Numbered from the stretch's first letter, positions 34,902 to 42,828 are shown. The stretch: 64,000 nt of DNA from Actinomycetes bacterium (GCA_021823525.1 JAKANY010000008.1:1-64000); one strand, 5' to 3'. Notes: generated by a model from the letters alone, not told the origin. Made by a program: numbers and translations.

Positions 34902-35675
34902 ATGTGGTTGGCGACGGTTACGGACCCGTGGCGGGCGGTGCTGTTCTTCCTGGCCGGGGTGGCCGGTGGGATGGCCAACGGCATCGCCGGGGGCGGGACC
35001 TTCATCACGTTCCCCACGATGCTGGCCCTGGGCGTGGCGCCCCTGCCCGCCAACCTGTCCACCACAGTGGCGATCATCCCGAGCTTCCTGGGCAACCTGC
35101 GCGGGTTCCGCGCCGAGATCGCCGCACACGCCGCCCTGATCCGTCGCCTGGTGCCCGTGGTGGCCCTCGGGACGGCGGCGGGGACGGCGCTCCTGCTGCT
35201 GGGCTCGTCGCGCACGTTCGAGCGCGTGGTGCCCTGGCTCATCGGGGCCGCCACCGTGGTGTTCGCCGCCGCGCCCGTGATCACCCGCCGACTGGCCACC
35301 CTCGACCACGACCACCCGGCGCGGTGGTGGCTGCTCGCGGGTGGGATGGCGGTGACGGCCGCCTACGGCGGGTACTTCGGCGCGGGCGTGGGGATCATGA
35401 TGCTCGCCACGATGGCGGTCGCCCTGCCCCTCGCGCTGCCCGAGATCCAAGGGGTGCGCAGCGTCCTCTCCCTGCTCGTCACCATCGAGGCCGCGATCGT
35501 CTTCCTGATCCACGGGCACCTGGTCCTGGGCGCGATCTACCCCATGTTCGCCGGGGCGCTCGTGGGGGGGTGGCTGGGCACGCAGCTGATCTTGCGCCTG
35601 CGCGCGACGTACGTGCGCTTGATCATCGTGGCCATCGGCATCGCCACCACGATCCACCTCGCGGCGGCCGCCTGA
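34902..35675 (+). CDS. TauE/SafE family sulfite/sulfonate permease-like protein
   Basis: 257-residue membrane protein with about eight hydrophobic segments. Family features are FFLAGVAGGMANGIAGGGTFITFP at the N-terminus, ALPLALPEIQGVRSVLSLLVT, and AGALVGGWLGTQLIL. TSUP proteins export or import sulfur oxoanions and organosulfur acids; the following DUF4395 gene is often found with sulfur or thiol genes, but the substrate is not shown. ATG 34902 is chosen over GTG 34896 because it lies 7 nt after TAGAGT, consistent with leaderless starts here. Confidence 0.88.
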   Translation: MWLATVTDPWRAVLFFLAGVAGGMANGIAGGGTFITFPTMLALGVAPLPANLSTTVAIIPSFLGNLRGFRAEIAAHAALIRRLVPVVALGTAAGTALLLLGSSRTFERVVPWLIGAATVVFAAAPVITRRLATLDHDHPARWWLLAGGMAVTAAYGGYFGAGVGIMMLATMAVALPLALPEIQGVRSVLSLLVTIEAAIVFLIHGHLVLGAIYPMFAGALVGGWLGTQLILRLRATYVRLIIVAIGIATTIHLAAAA

Positions 35676-35692
35676 AGGGATTATCGACTTGT

Positions 35693-35708
35693 CCACTAGG
35701 ATTAGTGG
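35693..35708 (+). promoter_or_regulatory. Palindrome over the DUF4395 -10 box and start site
   Basis: CCACTA-GGAT-TAGTGG is a perfect 6-bp inverted repeat. It contains the -10 hexamer TAGGAT (35697-35702); 6 nt later comes the ATG at 35709. The geometry suits a repressor operator on a leaderless promoter. Confidence 0.55.
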
Positions 35709-36197
35709 ATGGCGCACCCCTTCACCTACCCGAACCCCGTCAACGAGGGATCCGCGCGCGTGGTCGCGCTGGGTGTCACGGTCATGGCCCTCTGTGCGGT
35801 CGTGCTCGGGCTGCCCGCCCTCCTGATCCCGCTGACGTACGGATTCGTCGCGCGCGTGGCGATGGGGCCGCGTCTCTCCCCGCTGAGCTGGCTGGCCGGG
35901 CGGGTCGGCCCCCGGATCACCTCCTGGCGGCACCAGGTGCCGGGCCCGCCCAAGCGGTTCTCCCAGGGGATCGGCGCCGCGCTGACGCTCACCGCGACCA
36001 TCCTGTGGCTCGTCGTGGGCTGGTCGGTCGCCCGGTGGGTTCTGCTCCCCCTCATCGCGGCCGCGGGGCTCGAGGGACTCGCCGGCTACTGCGTGGGCTG
36101 CGCGATCTTCGGATACCTGATGCGCTGGGGCGTGGTGCCCCCGACGGTCTGCGCCGAGTGCGCTGATTTGTCCGCGCGTTGGGCCACCCGGGCCTGA
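35709..36197 (+). CDS. DUF4395 membrane protein
   Basis: 162 residues. The N-terminus NPVNEGSARVVALGV, two long hydrophobic segments, and the C-terminal cysteine set GYCVGCAIFGY followed by VCAEC match the DUF4395 family. These proteins often neighbour rhodanese, thioredoxin or other thiol genes and may carry a redox-active dithiol at the membrane. Here the upstream neighbour is a TauE/SafE permease, again a sulfur theme. Leaderless ATG under a palindromic promoter. Molecular function unknown. Confidence 0.85.
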   Translation: MAHPFTYPNPVNEGSARVVALGVTVMALCAVVLGLPALLIPLTYGFVARVAMGPRLSPLSWLAGRVGPRITSWRHQVPGPPKRFSQGIGAALTLTATILWLVVGWSVARWVLLPLIAAAGLEGLAGYCVGCAIFGYLMRWGVVPPTVCAECADLSARWATRA

Positions 36198-36237
36198 CGG
36201 CACCGACGGCGACGCGTGGGGCCGGGGGGCGTCCCCG

Positions 36238-36243
36238 TAGGCT
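36238..36243 (+). promoter_or_regulatory. -10 box of the S53 peptidase gene (leaderless)
   Basis: TAGGCT with 6 nt (GAGCCG) to the GTG at 36250; no SD. Confidence 0.6.
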
Positions 36244-36249
36244 GAGCCG

Positions 36250-38601
36250 GTGAGTCGAAGCCACGCCCTCGCCGCGGTCGCCCTCGCCCTCAGCGTCGCG
36301 CTGCTGCCCGTCACCGCGCACGCGGCCGAACCGCGCCTCGCCGTCGCCCATCCGGCCGCGCTGCCCGCGGGCGCGCGGATCCTCCCCGGGGCGACGCGAA
36401 CGCCCGTCGCCTTCGACATCGTGCTGGCCCAGCCGCGGGCCGCCGCGCTGCGCCGCTTCCTCGCCGACCTCAGCGATCCGGCCTCCCCGTCGTACCGCCA
36501 CTTCCTCACGACCGCCCAGTTCGCCGCGCGCTTCGGCGCCCCCGCGCGTGAGGTCGACGCCCTGCGCGGTTACTTCTCCTCCTACGGCGTCCACGTCGGC
36601 TCCCTCAGTCGCGGGCGGATCGTCCTGCACCTTTCGGGAGCCACCGCCGCGATCGCCCGGGCGTTCGCGGCGCCGGTCGCCACCGTGCGCCTGGAGGGTC
36701 GGCGCGCGTCGCAGTTCACGGCCACGGCCACCTTGCCGGCGGCCATCGCCCACGACGTCGCGGCCGTTGACGGCCTCTCGACCGTCGCGGTGCCCCACGC
36801 CGTGGGCCTGGCCCACCCGGTGGCGTCGGCGCGCGCGCACGCCACGGGGGCCACGACCTGCGCAGCCGCGACCGGGGGCTCGGCGCCCGGCAGCACCACC
36901 CCCAACACCCTGGGCGGCTACTCGCTCCAGCAGCAGGGTGCGCTCTACGGCCTGGCGTCCGCCTGGAGCCAAGGGATCACCGGCGCGGGCCAGACGATCG
37001 CGGTCTACGAGCTCGGCTCGTACAGTCCGAGCAACGTCGCGACGTACCTCGCGTGCTACGGCCTGACGACCTCGGTGCACAACGTGCCGGTCGATGGCGG
37101 CGGTCCCAGCTCGTACTCGGACGAGGCGACCCTCGACGTCGAGGAGGCAGCCGGGCTCGCACCCGGCGCGACCGTCGACGTGTACACCGGACCCAACAAC
37201 GCCAATGGCCCGCTCGACATCTACCAGGCCATCGCCGACGCCAACACCGCGAGCGTCGTGACCACCTCGTGGGGGACCTGCGAGCAGGACCCGTCGGGTG
37301 ATCCCGCCGCCGAGCAGGCCGTCTTCGAGCAGATGGCCGCCCAGGGCCAGACCGTCGTGGCCGCGGCGGGCGACAACGGCTCCTCGGACTGCGCGGGCAT
37401 CACGACCAACGCCCCCGCGGTCGACGACCCCGCCTCCCAGCCGTTCGTGACGGGCGTGGGCGGGCTGACCGTGACGAGCATCAGCCCGCTGACCGAGTCG
37501 GTGTGGAACGACGGCACCGGAAGCGGGGGCGGCGCCGGTGGCGGCGGCATCTCGACCCTGTGGTCCCGGCCGAGCTGGCAGGTCGCGCCCGGGATCCCCA
37601 CGACCGCGACCATGCGCCTGGTGCCGGACCTGTCGGTGATGGCCGACCCGAGCACCGGGTTCATCCAGTACTTCACCGGGAGCGGAGCGACCAACTGCGG
37701 GCAGAACTGCGGTGCGGGTTGGTCGAGCATCGGCGGCACGTCGATCGGCGCGCCGCTCGTCGCGGCCCTGGTCGCCGTGGGCGCCCAGTCCTGTGGCGTC
37801 ACGCGCCTGGGCTTCCTCAACCCCACGCTCTACGCCATGGCCAGCACTGGGTTCAACGACGTCACGAGCGGCAACAACGACCTCTTCGGCGTGGGCGTCT
37901 ACAGCGCCGGCCCCGGCTACGACATGGCCTCGGGCCTAGGCAGCCCGAACCCGGCGACGTTCCTCGCCGGACTGTGTCCGCCCTCGGTCGACCTCGCGGC
38001 GAGCACCGTCACCGTCACGCCCAGCGTGGTCGCGACCAGCGCACCGGTGACGGTCGCCGTCGCGCTCCGGCGCCAGGGCGGGTCACCCGAGGCCAACGCC
38101 TCGGTCCAGTTCACGGCGCGCGCGAACCAGGGACTGGTGCTCTTCGACGCCGCGCGCTCGAGTGCGATCAGCACCGGCCGCGCCTCCTTCGCGGCGACCA
38201 CCGACGCGAACGGGAACGTCACGGTCACCGTGCTCGACACGCTGCCCGGGCCCCTCACGATCACCGTGACGTACCAAGCCCAGGTGCTGGCCACCCGGAC
38301 CGTTCGCGTGGGCCCGCCGCCGCGCTCCGCACCCGCCGCGCTCGTGGCGCCGCGCATCGTGCGCGCGAGCCCCGCCCGCGGCGGAGCCGTGCTCCAGGTG
38401 CGCTGGCCCTCCACGACGAGCGCCGCCCGTCTGCAGGTCTCGGTCGACGGGGGACGGTCGTGGGTCACCGTCACGGCCCGCGGCCCGCGTGTCGTCCTCA
38501 CGGGACTACGCGCGGGGGCGACCTACCGCGTGCGCGTTCGCTACCTGGTCGCGGGACGTGTCAGCCCGAGCTCGGCTCCCGTCGCACTGCGCGTCCCCTA
38601 G
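36250..38601 (+). CDS. Secreted S53 (sedolisin/kumamolisin) serine-carboxyl peptidase
   Basis: 783 residues: signal peptide (about 1-26, ending AHAAE), pro-kumamolisin activation domain (about 45-185, with SPSYRHFLTTAQFAARFG), and the S53 catalytic domain (about 220-580). Triad residues are Glu292 and Asp296 in DEATLDVEEAAG and Ser498 in GGTSIGAP, with oxyanion Asp375 in AAGDNG. The calcium site is in DVTSGNNDLFG and GYDMASGLG. The remainder is an Ig-like repeat (about 585-690) and an FnIII-like module to the C-terminus. Family members work at low pH outside the cell, cleaving proteins for nutrition. GTG start is leaderless. The TS motif is GGTS rather than SGTS. Confidence 0.95.
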   Translation: MSRSHALAAVALALSVALLPVTAHAAEPRLAVAHPAALPAGARILPGATRTPVAFDIVLAQPRAAALRRFLADLSDPASPSYRHFLTTAQFAARFGAPAREVDALRGYFSSYGVHVGSLSRGRIVLHLSGATAAIARAFAAPVATVRLEGRRASQFTATATLPAAIAHDVAAVDGLSTVAVPHAVGLAHPVASARAHATGATTCAAATGGSAPGSTTPNTLGGYSLQQQGALYGLASAWSQGITGAGQTIAVYELGSYSPSNVATYLACYGLTTSVHNVPVDGGGPSSYSDEATLDVEEAAGLAPGATVDVYTGPNNANGPLDIYQAIADANTASVVTTSWGTCEQDPSGDPAAEQAVFEQMAAQGQTVVAAAGDNGSSDCAGITTNAPAVDDPASQPFVTGVGGLTVTSISPLTESVWNDGTGSGGGAGGGGISTLWSRPSWQVAPGIPTTATMRLVPDLSVMADPSTGFIQYFTGSGATNCGQNCGAGWSSIGGTSIGAPLVAALVAVGAQSCGVTRLGFLNPTLYAMASTGFNDVTSGNNDLFGVGVYSAGPGYDMASGLGSPNPATFLAGLCPPSVDLAASTVTVTPSVVATSAPVTVAVALRRQGGSPEANASVQFTARANQGLVLFDAARSSAISTGRASFAATTDANGNVTVTVLDTLPGPLTITVTYQAQVLATRTVRVGPPPRSAPAALVAPRIVRASPARGGAVLQVRWPSTTSAARLQVSVDGGRSWVTVTARGPRVVLTGLRAGATYRVRVRYLVAGRVSPSSAPVALRVP

Positions 38602-38602
38602 C

Positions 38603-38627
38603 ACCGGTTCGGGCATCGCGGACCGGT
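38603..38627 (+). terminator. Candidate stem-loop after the S53 gene
   Basis: ACCGGTTCG (38603-38611) and CGGACCGGT (38619-38627) pair with one mismatch over a 7-nt loop, 1 bp after the stop codon. No T-tract. Confidence 0.4.
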
Positions 38628-38632
38628 CCTCG

Positions 38633-38638
38633 TAGACT
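38633..38638 (+). promoter_or_regulatory. -10 box of the Thr-linker secreted protein gene
   Basis: TAGACT. Six nt later an in-frame ATT (38645) occupies the place where the leaderless start codon lies in neighbouring genes; the first ATG is at 38693. Confidence 0.5.
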
Positions 38639-38692
38639 CGGGACATTCCAGTCCCGCGCGTCGCGCCACGCAACCGCGACCGGCAGCCCGTC

Positions 38693-40879
38693 ATGCTCCG
38701 AGTCGCCCTCGGGCTCGCGATGGCGCTCGCCGGTGTGCTCACCGCGATCGCGCCCTCGCGCGCCACGACGCCCGCACCCACGACGAGCGTGAACAGCGAG
38801 CCGCTGTATGCGTTCACCGACTCGGGTGTGGGCGCCCTGCCCTGGAACGCGACGGCCCTCGCCAGCCAGATCAACAACTCGACGATGCTCGGCGCACCCC
38901 ACGCGGTCACGACGAGCACGGGATCGGCGCTGGTCTACCGGACCAGGGCGGACCAGATCGCCGTCTTCACCCAGAGCGCCACCGGGGCCACCGCGTGGCA
39001 GGTCCTGACGCCCAACATCGACGCCCCGCCGGCGGCGGGCGACCCGATCCCCTTCACGGATCCGCAGGGCAACGTGGACGTTGCCTACGTCGACGGCCTC
39101 GGGCGGCTCATCCTGCTCACGCCCAACGACCCCGTCAGCGCCCTCTGGCTGCACACCCACGGCGATCGCGCTTGGCGCCCCGAGGTCTCGAGCGACCTCA
39201 CCACCCAGACGGGCATCGCCATCATGGGCCAGCCGAGCGTCCTGGTCAGCGGGTCGAGCCTCCTGATCGTCGCGCGTACCAGTCTGAAGATGGTCGAGCT
39301 CTTCTCCCTGACGTGGGATCCCGGCCAGCCGATTCCGTACCTGACGGCGCCCCCGGTGAACCTCACGACGACCACCCACGGCGCGCGCGCCCTCAGCGAT
39401 CCCGTGATGGTGAGTGCGACGCCCGTCCCCGCCGTGGCCACCGTCGCCATGAACGGCGACCTCGGACTGTTCACGACGAGCGCCTCGACCCCGGGGGCGT
39501 GGACCTATCAGGACCTCACCGTGGCGACCGGCGGCGCGCGCCTGGCCGGCTCGCTCGTGGGCGCGACGTCGACGACGACCGCCTACGTGGCCGGCCTGAG
39601 CCACAACGGCGACGTCGAGCTCTTCAGCGCGCCTCTGGCCACGATGAACGAGCCCCCCATCGTCGTCCCGACGACCACCACGACCACCACGACGACCACG
39701 ACGACGACCACGCTGCCCGTATCGACGACGACCGTACCCGGGTCGACCACGACCACCACGACGATCCCCCCGACCACCACGACCACCGTGCCCAATCCGA
39801 CGCTGAGCGCGCCGTGGTCGATGTACAGCGTCATGGCCGCCACGCCGACGGCGCCGCCCCTGACCGGCGGCCTCTACCTGGGGATCGGCCCCACCCAGAT
39901 CACGATCGCCGGAGCGGCCGCGAACTGGGGCGACCTGTTCGCCTTGACCGGCTCCAGCGGAGACGGGCCCTTCACCGCGACCGACGTGTCAGTCACGGCA
40001 GGGGACCTCGCGCGCACCGTCGCCCCCGGGGTCGCCGGCACGCTCGTGGGCTCGTCGCTCACGCTCTTCGCCGCGGGCATCGCGACCCCGGCGCCCCAGG
40101 GCGTGGGGGTCTACGCGATCCCGAGCGCCCAGTGGACCCAGGCCGTCGTCGATGGCTGGCCGATTCTCAGCGAGACGGGGGGCCTGGGCACGACCTCGAC
40201 GCCCTGGGTCGGCTACGTCCACGCCACGAGCGTCGCCACGGCGCCCGACTACCTCATGGGCCAGAGCATCTACAACGGGCACCGGCGCGTCACCTGGCTC
40301 TCGTTCTGGACGGTGAGCGGACCGCTCCAGGGCGAGACCATCGCGCCCGCGACCTACTACGCCCACGGCTTCGCCGCCGGCGCGTGGGTCGCCGGGCAGA
40401 TCGACCAGTACCAGGCGCTGGGTCTAGGGCTCAAGCCCGACTGGGTGATCCTCGATCCCGAGGGCTACCCCGACGCGCACTCGGGCCTCGACGCGCCCGG
40501 GGGCTCGTCCTCGGCGACCGTCGCGCGCTACGCCAGTTACTGGTCGGCGATGATGCAGGGCTGGTCCGACGGCATCGCCTCGGTCGATCCCACGCTCAAG
40601 GCCGGCATCTACGCCTCGCAGTACGAGTACTCCACGTACCAGCTCGCCAACGCACCGCTGCCCGCCTTCGTGGCCGTCGCGTTCGAAGGCGGCGGCCCGC
40701 TACCGGTCTACGGGACCGACGCCAACAACATCCGCGGCTTCATCGCCTTCAGCGCATCGTGCACGCCGACCTCGACCCTGCAGTCCGAGGAGTCGACTCT
40801 GCTCAACCCACCCTGGGGCGGCCAGTTCAACACACTGCAGTTCAACGCGGGCGTCTACTGCCCGCCGGCCCCGCTCTAG
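38693..40879 (+). CDS. Secreted two-domain protein with Thr-rich linker; C-terminal glycoside-hydrolase-like domain
   Basis: 728 residues from the ATG at 38693. A signal peptide (about 1-25) is followed by an N-terminal region (about 30-320) of repeating beta-rich segments with DG/TG turns, perhaps a propeller, then a Thr/Pro linker (about 327-366). The C-terminal domain (from about 490) has WVGYVHATSV, VTWLSFWTV, WVILDPEGYPD (Asp588, Glu590), GIYASQYEY and a terminal FNTLQFNAGVYC. The DxE strand and GIY motif resemble the TIM-barrels of GH25/DUF1906 wall-acting proteins, but this is only a resemblance. No SD precedes 38693; an upstream ATT at 38645 may be the real leaderless start. Likely extracellular. 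Confidence 0.7.
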   Translation: MLRVALGLAMALAGVLTAIAPSRATTPAPTTSVNSEPLYAFTDSGVGALPWNATALASQINNSTMLGAPHAVTTSTGSALVYRTRADQIAVFTQSATGATAWQVLTPNIDAPPAAGDPIPFTDPQGNVDVAYVDGLGRLILLTPNDPVSALWLHTHGDRAWRPEVSSDLTTQTGIAIMGQPSVLVSGSSLLIVARTSLKMVELFSLTWDPGQPIPYLTAPPVNLTTTTHGARALSDPVMVSATPVPAVATVAMNGDLGLFTTSASTPGAWTYQDLTVATGGARLAGSLVGATSTTTAYVAGLSHNGDVELFSAPLATMNEPPIVVPTTTTTTTTTTTTTTLPVSTTTVPGSTTTTTTIPPTTTTTVPNPTLSAPWSMYSVMAATPTAPPLTGGLYLGIGPTQITIAGAAANWGDLFALTGSSGDGPFTATDVSVTAGDLARTVAPGVAGTLVGSSLTLFAAGIATPAPQGVGVYAIPSAQWTQAVVDGWPILSETGGLGTTSTPWVGYVHATSVATAPDYLMGQSIYNGHRRVTWLSFWTVSGPLQGETIAPATYYAHGFAAGAWVAGQIDQYQALGLGLKPDWVILDPEGYPDAHSGLDAPGGSSSATVARYASYWSAMMQGWSDGIASVDPTLKAGIYASQYEYSTYQLANAPLPAFVAVAFEGGGPLPVYGTDANNIRGFIAFSASCTPTSTLQSEESTLLNPPWGGQFNTLQFNAGVYCPPAPL
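39669..39790 (+). repeat. ACC/ACG triplet-repeat tract coding for the Thr linker
   Basis: A run of ACG and ACC codons, interrupted by CCC, GTC, CTG and GGG, encodes a Thr/Pro-rich linker of about 40 residues. It is a low-complexity tract prone to length change, not a CRISPR array or VNTR with spacers. Confidence 0.85.
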
Positions 40880-40882
40880 GAT
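40877..40882 (+). promoter_or_regulatory. -10 box of the coiled-coil gene (leaderless), overlapping a stop codon
   Basis: TAGGAT; its TAG is the stop codon of the preceding gene. Six nt (GCGGCG) separate it from the GTG at 40889. Confidence 0.6.
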
Positions 40883-40888
40883 GCGGCG

Positions 40889-41110
40889 GTGAGTGACGAG
40901 GACACCTCGGCGAGCCTGCGCGAGAGGCTGCGCGCCCTGGCTCAGCCCCTCGTGGACACGGTCGACGCGCGCCTGCGTCACCAGATCGACGAGCGCGTCG
41001 ATCGGCGCGTCGAGACCCTGCTGGCCGACCGCCTCGCGGTCCTGGAGCGCGCGGTGGCCGATCTGGATCGCGCCGTGCGAGCCCTCGAGGCGCGCCTCGC
41101 CGACGAATAG
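40889..41110 (+). CDS. Small coiled-coil protein, unknown function
   Basis: 73 residues, acidic and Arg/Leu-rich with heptad spacing almost throughout (SLRERLRALAQPLVDTV, ERVDRRVETLL, LAVLERAVADLDRAV, LEARLADE). It has no signal peptide and no cysteine. The leaderless arrangement TAGGAT-N6-GTG supports it as a genuine gene. It converges on the 33-residue membrane-protein gene with no gap (stops at 41110 and 41111). A partner-binding or oligomerising role is plausible; nothing more can be read. Confidence 0.7.
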   Translation: MSDEDTSASLRERLRALAQPLVDTVDARLRHQIDERVDRRVETLLADRLAVLERAVADLDRAVRALEARLADE

Positions 41111-41212
41111 CTAGCCGCGACGCGCTCGGTCGTGGCGCACGGCCCAGCGGACCGTGACCACGGCGAGGACGAGCAGGGCGACGAGAAAGAGCCCGAAGAC
41201 CACGGCGAACAC
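41111..41212 (-). CDS. Small single-pass membrane protein (33 residues), leaderless
   Basis: A 34-codon minus-strand frame beginning GTG at 41212 and ending TAG at 41111. It encodes MFAVVFGLFLVALLVLAVV at the N-terminus, then TVRWAVRHDRARRG: one hydrophobic helix of about 20 residues followed by a basic tail, so N-out/C-in topology. The GTG lies exactly 6 nt after TAGCGT (41224 to 41219), the same arrangement as in many genes here, which is the main reason to accept so short a frame. Convergent with the coiled-coil gene and divergent from the unknown pair at 41250-42802. Function unknown. Confidence 0.65.
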   Translation of the reverse strand: MFAVVFGLFLVALLVLAVVTVRWAVRHDRARRG

Positions 41213-41218
41213 GTCGAC

Positions 41219-41228
41219 ACGCTAGGCA
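41219..41228. promoter_or_regulatory. Overlapping divergent -10 boxes of small membrane protein and 41250 gene
   Basis: Minus TAGCGT (41224 to 41219) is 6 nt before the small gene's GTG. Plus TAGGCA (41223-41228) is a weaker box 21 nt before the GTG at 41250. Confidence 0.45.
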
Positions 41229-41249
41229 CTGTGACAGCGGGCGGCAACA

Positions 41250-42029
41250 GTGGACGTCATGAGCGCATCGAGCGACCTCCTGACTCCTCCGCGCGAGTCC
41301 GCGGCAACCCCGCCCGCCACCTCCGTCGTCGGCGGCCTGCGCGCGGCGCTCACCGACCAGGTCGACGCCCTGGGGGGCGGGCACGAGCGAATCCGGCGCT
41401 CCCCACTGATCATCGCCGCGATCGGCCAGCAGAGCGGGGTCGTGGCGATCGACGCGTCGTCGCGCCACCGCCTGCGCGGCGCGCTCGTCGCCAGCCTGAC
41501 GCCGGTGCTCCTCGCTGGCATGACGCTCACCGACCCCTACGCCCAGGCGCTCTCGGCGTGGCGCACGTCGGGGCCGTCGCCGCAGCTGCGCGCGCGCCTG
41601 GGCACGCTCGACGACGACGAGCGTGCGCGCCTGGCCGCGGACGTCGCGGCCCACGCGCGCACCTTGGCTGACGCGCTGGCGACCTTCGAGATCCCGTCCC
41701 GAGCGCGCATCGACGTGCGCTGCGCCGTCCCCCTGGTGGGGACGCCCGTGGTGCTCCTGGACCACCTCGACCTGGTATGGACCGGTGCGCAAGGTGTCCA
41801 TCTGCTCGACGTCACGACGTCGCCGCTGGGCCCGCGCGCCGCGAGCATGCGCGGATTCCACGCGCTGACCCACGCCCTGGCCACGGGCCGCGTCGCGCGC
41901 ACCAGCACCACGCTCTCGACGGCGACGGGCGAGCACGTCGCCGAGCCGGTCGACGCGGAGCTCCTCGCCCGCGCAACCACCGCGGTGTGCGAGCAGGTCG
42001 CCACGGACCTCGCGGGCGCTGGGACATGA
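41250..42029 (+). CDS. Unknown protein A of a two-gene pair; possible degenerate PD-(D/E)XK fold
   Basis: 259 residues, soluble, from GTG 41250 (an ATG at 41259 is the alternative; no clear SD for either). Not recognised. Around residues 165-195 the sequence VVLLDHLDLVWTGAQGVHLL followed by DVTTSPLGPR has the layout of the RecB-like nuclease core (D, then D-x-T with a Lys normally between), but the Lys is missing. The following helix RGFHALTHALATG fits the same fold. If this reading holds, the protein is an inactive or altered nuclease. Overlaps the next gene by ATGA. Confidence 0.65.
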   Translation: MDVMSASSDLLTPPRESAATPPATSVVGGLRAALTDQVDALGGGHERIRRSPLIIAAIGQQSGVVAIDASSRHRLRGALVASLTPVLLAGMTLTDPYAQALSAWRTSGPSPQLRARLGTLDDDERARLAADVAAHARTLADALATFEIPSRARIDVRCAVPLVGTPVVLLDHLDLVWTGAQGVHLLDVTTSPLGPRAASMRGFHALTHALATGRVARTSTTLSTATGEHVAEPVDAELLARATTAVCEQVATDLAGAGT

Positions 42030-42802
42030 GCATCTCTGCGCGCTACCTCGCGCCCGGCGCGCTCGCCGACGTCCTGGGCGCTCTCGAGGCGCCCTCGGCG
42101 CTGCCCACCACCCTGGGGGCCGCGCTGGCGCGCCGCCTCGCCGCGGTGCCTACGGTGCGACATCGCACGCTCGAAGCGTGGAGCGTGGAGCAACCGGGAC
42201 GGACCTCGCGCCCCTTCGCCTGGAGCGCGCTCACCGCCCGGCGGGCGCTCGGGCGCGGGGCCGTCAGCCGGCTCGTGCGTGGCGACCACGCACGTCTCGC
42301 TGACGCGCTGGCCGCCGAGTTGGAAGAGCACATCGACCGCGCGCGGACCGGCTACTCCCGCAGCGGATCGCTCAGCGCCTGGCTCGCGCGCCTCGACGCG
42401 TCGGGGCACGCCGTCGCGGTCCAGGCGGCTGACGGCTGGGCGCGCTCGCTGCTGGAGCTGACGCGCGGCGTCGCCTCGTGGTCGGTGCCCGTGACGGACG
42501 CCTACTACGACGTCCCCCGCGCCCGCACGACCCTCCACGGGCGGCGCGACCTCATCACCGAAGGGGCTCTCGTGCGCGTCCGCCCTGGTCGCCCCGGGCC
42601 CCGTGCGGGCGCCGGGCTGCGCGTCGACCTGCTCGTCGCGTCACTGGCCCACCCTCGTCAGGAGATCCCCGCCCGCGTAGTGGGCGTGTGGGCGGAAGCC
42701 GGCCTCGCCCTTTGGGTGCCCGGGACCGCCGAGGAGGTGCGCCGAGGGGCGCGCTACGTACTCGGCGCGGCGGCCGCGCCACTCGCCGAAGCCGTCGCCT
42801 GA
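42026..42802 (+). CDS. Unknown protein B of a two-gene pair
   Basis: 258 residues, soluble, Arg/Ala-rich. Not recognised. It shows an N-terminal helical half with SLSAWLARLDASGHAVAVQAA and a C-terminal beta-rich half, TTLHGRRDLITEGALVRVRP, then LRVDLLVASLAHPRQEIPAR and VVGVWAEAGLALWVPG. Starts ATG 42026 inside the stop of protein A (ATGA), so the two are translated together. No membrane segment or signal peptide. Sits directly before typA. A shared process with protein A is likely; no function is assigned. Confidence 0.65.
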   Translation: MSISARYLAPGALADVLGALEAPSALPTTLGAALARRLAAVPTVRHRTLEAWSVEQPGRTSRPFAWSALTARRALGRGAVSRLVRGDHARLADALAAELEEHIDRARTGYSRSGSLSAWLARLDASGHAVAVQAADGWARSLLELTRGVASWSVPVTDAYYDVPRARTTLHGRRDLITEGALVRVRPGRPGPRAGAGLRVDLLVASLAHPRQEIPARVVGVWAEAGLALWVPGTAEEVRRGARYVLGAAAAPLAEAVA

Positions 42803-42822
42803 GCAGGGGTCGCGCGGGCCAC

Positions 42823-42828
42823 TAGCGT
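42823..42828 (+). promoter_or_regulatory. -10 box of typA
   Basis: TAGCGT with 9 nt to the ATG at 42838; no SD. Confidence 0.5.

Noticed and set aside
39669..39790. Possible CRISPR or VNTR because of regular ACC/ACG repetition
   Set aside because: It is an in-frame Thr-codon run encoding a linker; no repeat-spacer structure.
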